Assembly: GCF_000237925.1 (NCBI RefSeq)
Contig: NC_031497.1
Location: 22,821,249-22,885,248, forward strand
Source of the DNA: Schistosoma mansoni
Lineage: Eukaryota; Platyhelminthes; Trematoda; Strigeidida; Schistosomatidae
Reading direction: 5' to 3'
DNA: 64,000 nucleotides
This document shows, one piece after another, positions 63,986-64,000 of this stretch. How positions within the stretch are numbered: position 1 is the stretch's first letter; each line of letters starts with the position of its first letter. The translations under genes were made by a program, and so were the position numbers. The notes beneath the pieces were generated by a model, which saw nothing but the letters and a program-made list of their open reading frames with translations, had not been told where the DNA came from and did not search any database.

Positions 63986-64000
63986 ATTACAATCACAGTT

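Larger units (their letters stand above)
60806..64000 (+). other. SERCA intron 1 (continues beyond window)
   Basis: It begins GTAAATTTTTTTCG, followed by an ATT/AGT-rich run (60821-60895). It holds a family B SINE, the duplicated family D repeat and two LINE ends. The stretch 62690-63150 shows nothing that I recognise. Confidence 0.7.

Overview
The window is AT-rich, intron-rich animal DNA from a blood fluke of the genus Schistosoma. The best evidence is the dense set of tRNA-headed SINEs that carry the schistosome (Sm-alpha type) hammerhead ribozyme, together with RTE-type LINE ends, Penelope-like elements, Gypsy-type LTRs and Merlin DNA transposons, plus the fluke-like start of a SERCA calcium pump. 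I cannot fix the species. Four runs of exactly 200 Ns (479-678, 6190-6389, 16634-16833, 36129-36328) are placeholder assembly gaps.

Host genes, left to right. (1) On the plus strand, the last two coding exons (3058-3195, 4304-4798) of a multi-pass MFS transporter resembling MFSD12; the 5' part is not visible. (2) On the minus strand, convergent with it, a complete 13-exon ionotropic glutamate receptor from the ATG at 39469 to the stop at 7195. The exons I mapped join in phase with no leftover base, total 2841 nt and encode 946 residues: signal peptide, amino-terminal domain, S1, M1, pore loop, M3, S2, M4 and a cytoplasmic tail. Its introns take up about 29 kb and are packed with mobile elements. 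(3) A 21-kb stretch from 39.5 to 60.7 kb with no host gene that I can support, apart from a histone H3 N-terminal fragment on the minus strand (58378-58545) held between two inverted arms of about 290 bp. (4) On the plus strand, the first coding exon of a SERCA-type Ca2+-ATPase (60688-60805); its intron 1 runs past the window end.

Mobile DNA fills most of the rest. Three separate tRNA-headed SINE families (called A, B and C here) each carry a hammerhead ribozyme motif with matching stems. Two further repeats, the terminal arms of a Penelope-like element and an unrelated palindromic repeat, contain hammerhead-like cores. Family A is the known Sm-alpha element; a 2.5-unit tandem array of it with a 333-bp period sits at 1409-2224. 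There are eleven RTE LINE 3' ends (most ending in GTAA repeats), a second LINE type with an ACTG-repeat tail, a third with a TTTA-repeat tail, Merlin-type elements with 8-9 bp duplications, three solo Gypsy-type LTRs each with a 5-bp target duplication, and two larger Gypsy remnants.

The points most worth a second look are the set of independent ribozyme-bearing repeats in one locus, the H3 fragment inside an inverted-repeat element, the unusual pore and M3 sequence of the glutamate receptor, a delimited Merlin element (34675-35406), and a short orphan insert of about 125 bp that occurs with its own 14-bp target duplications.
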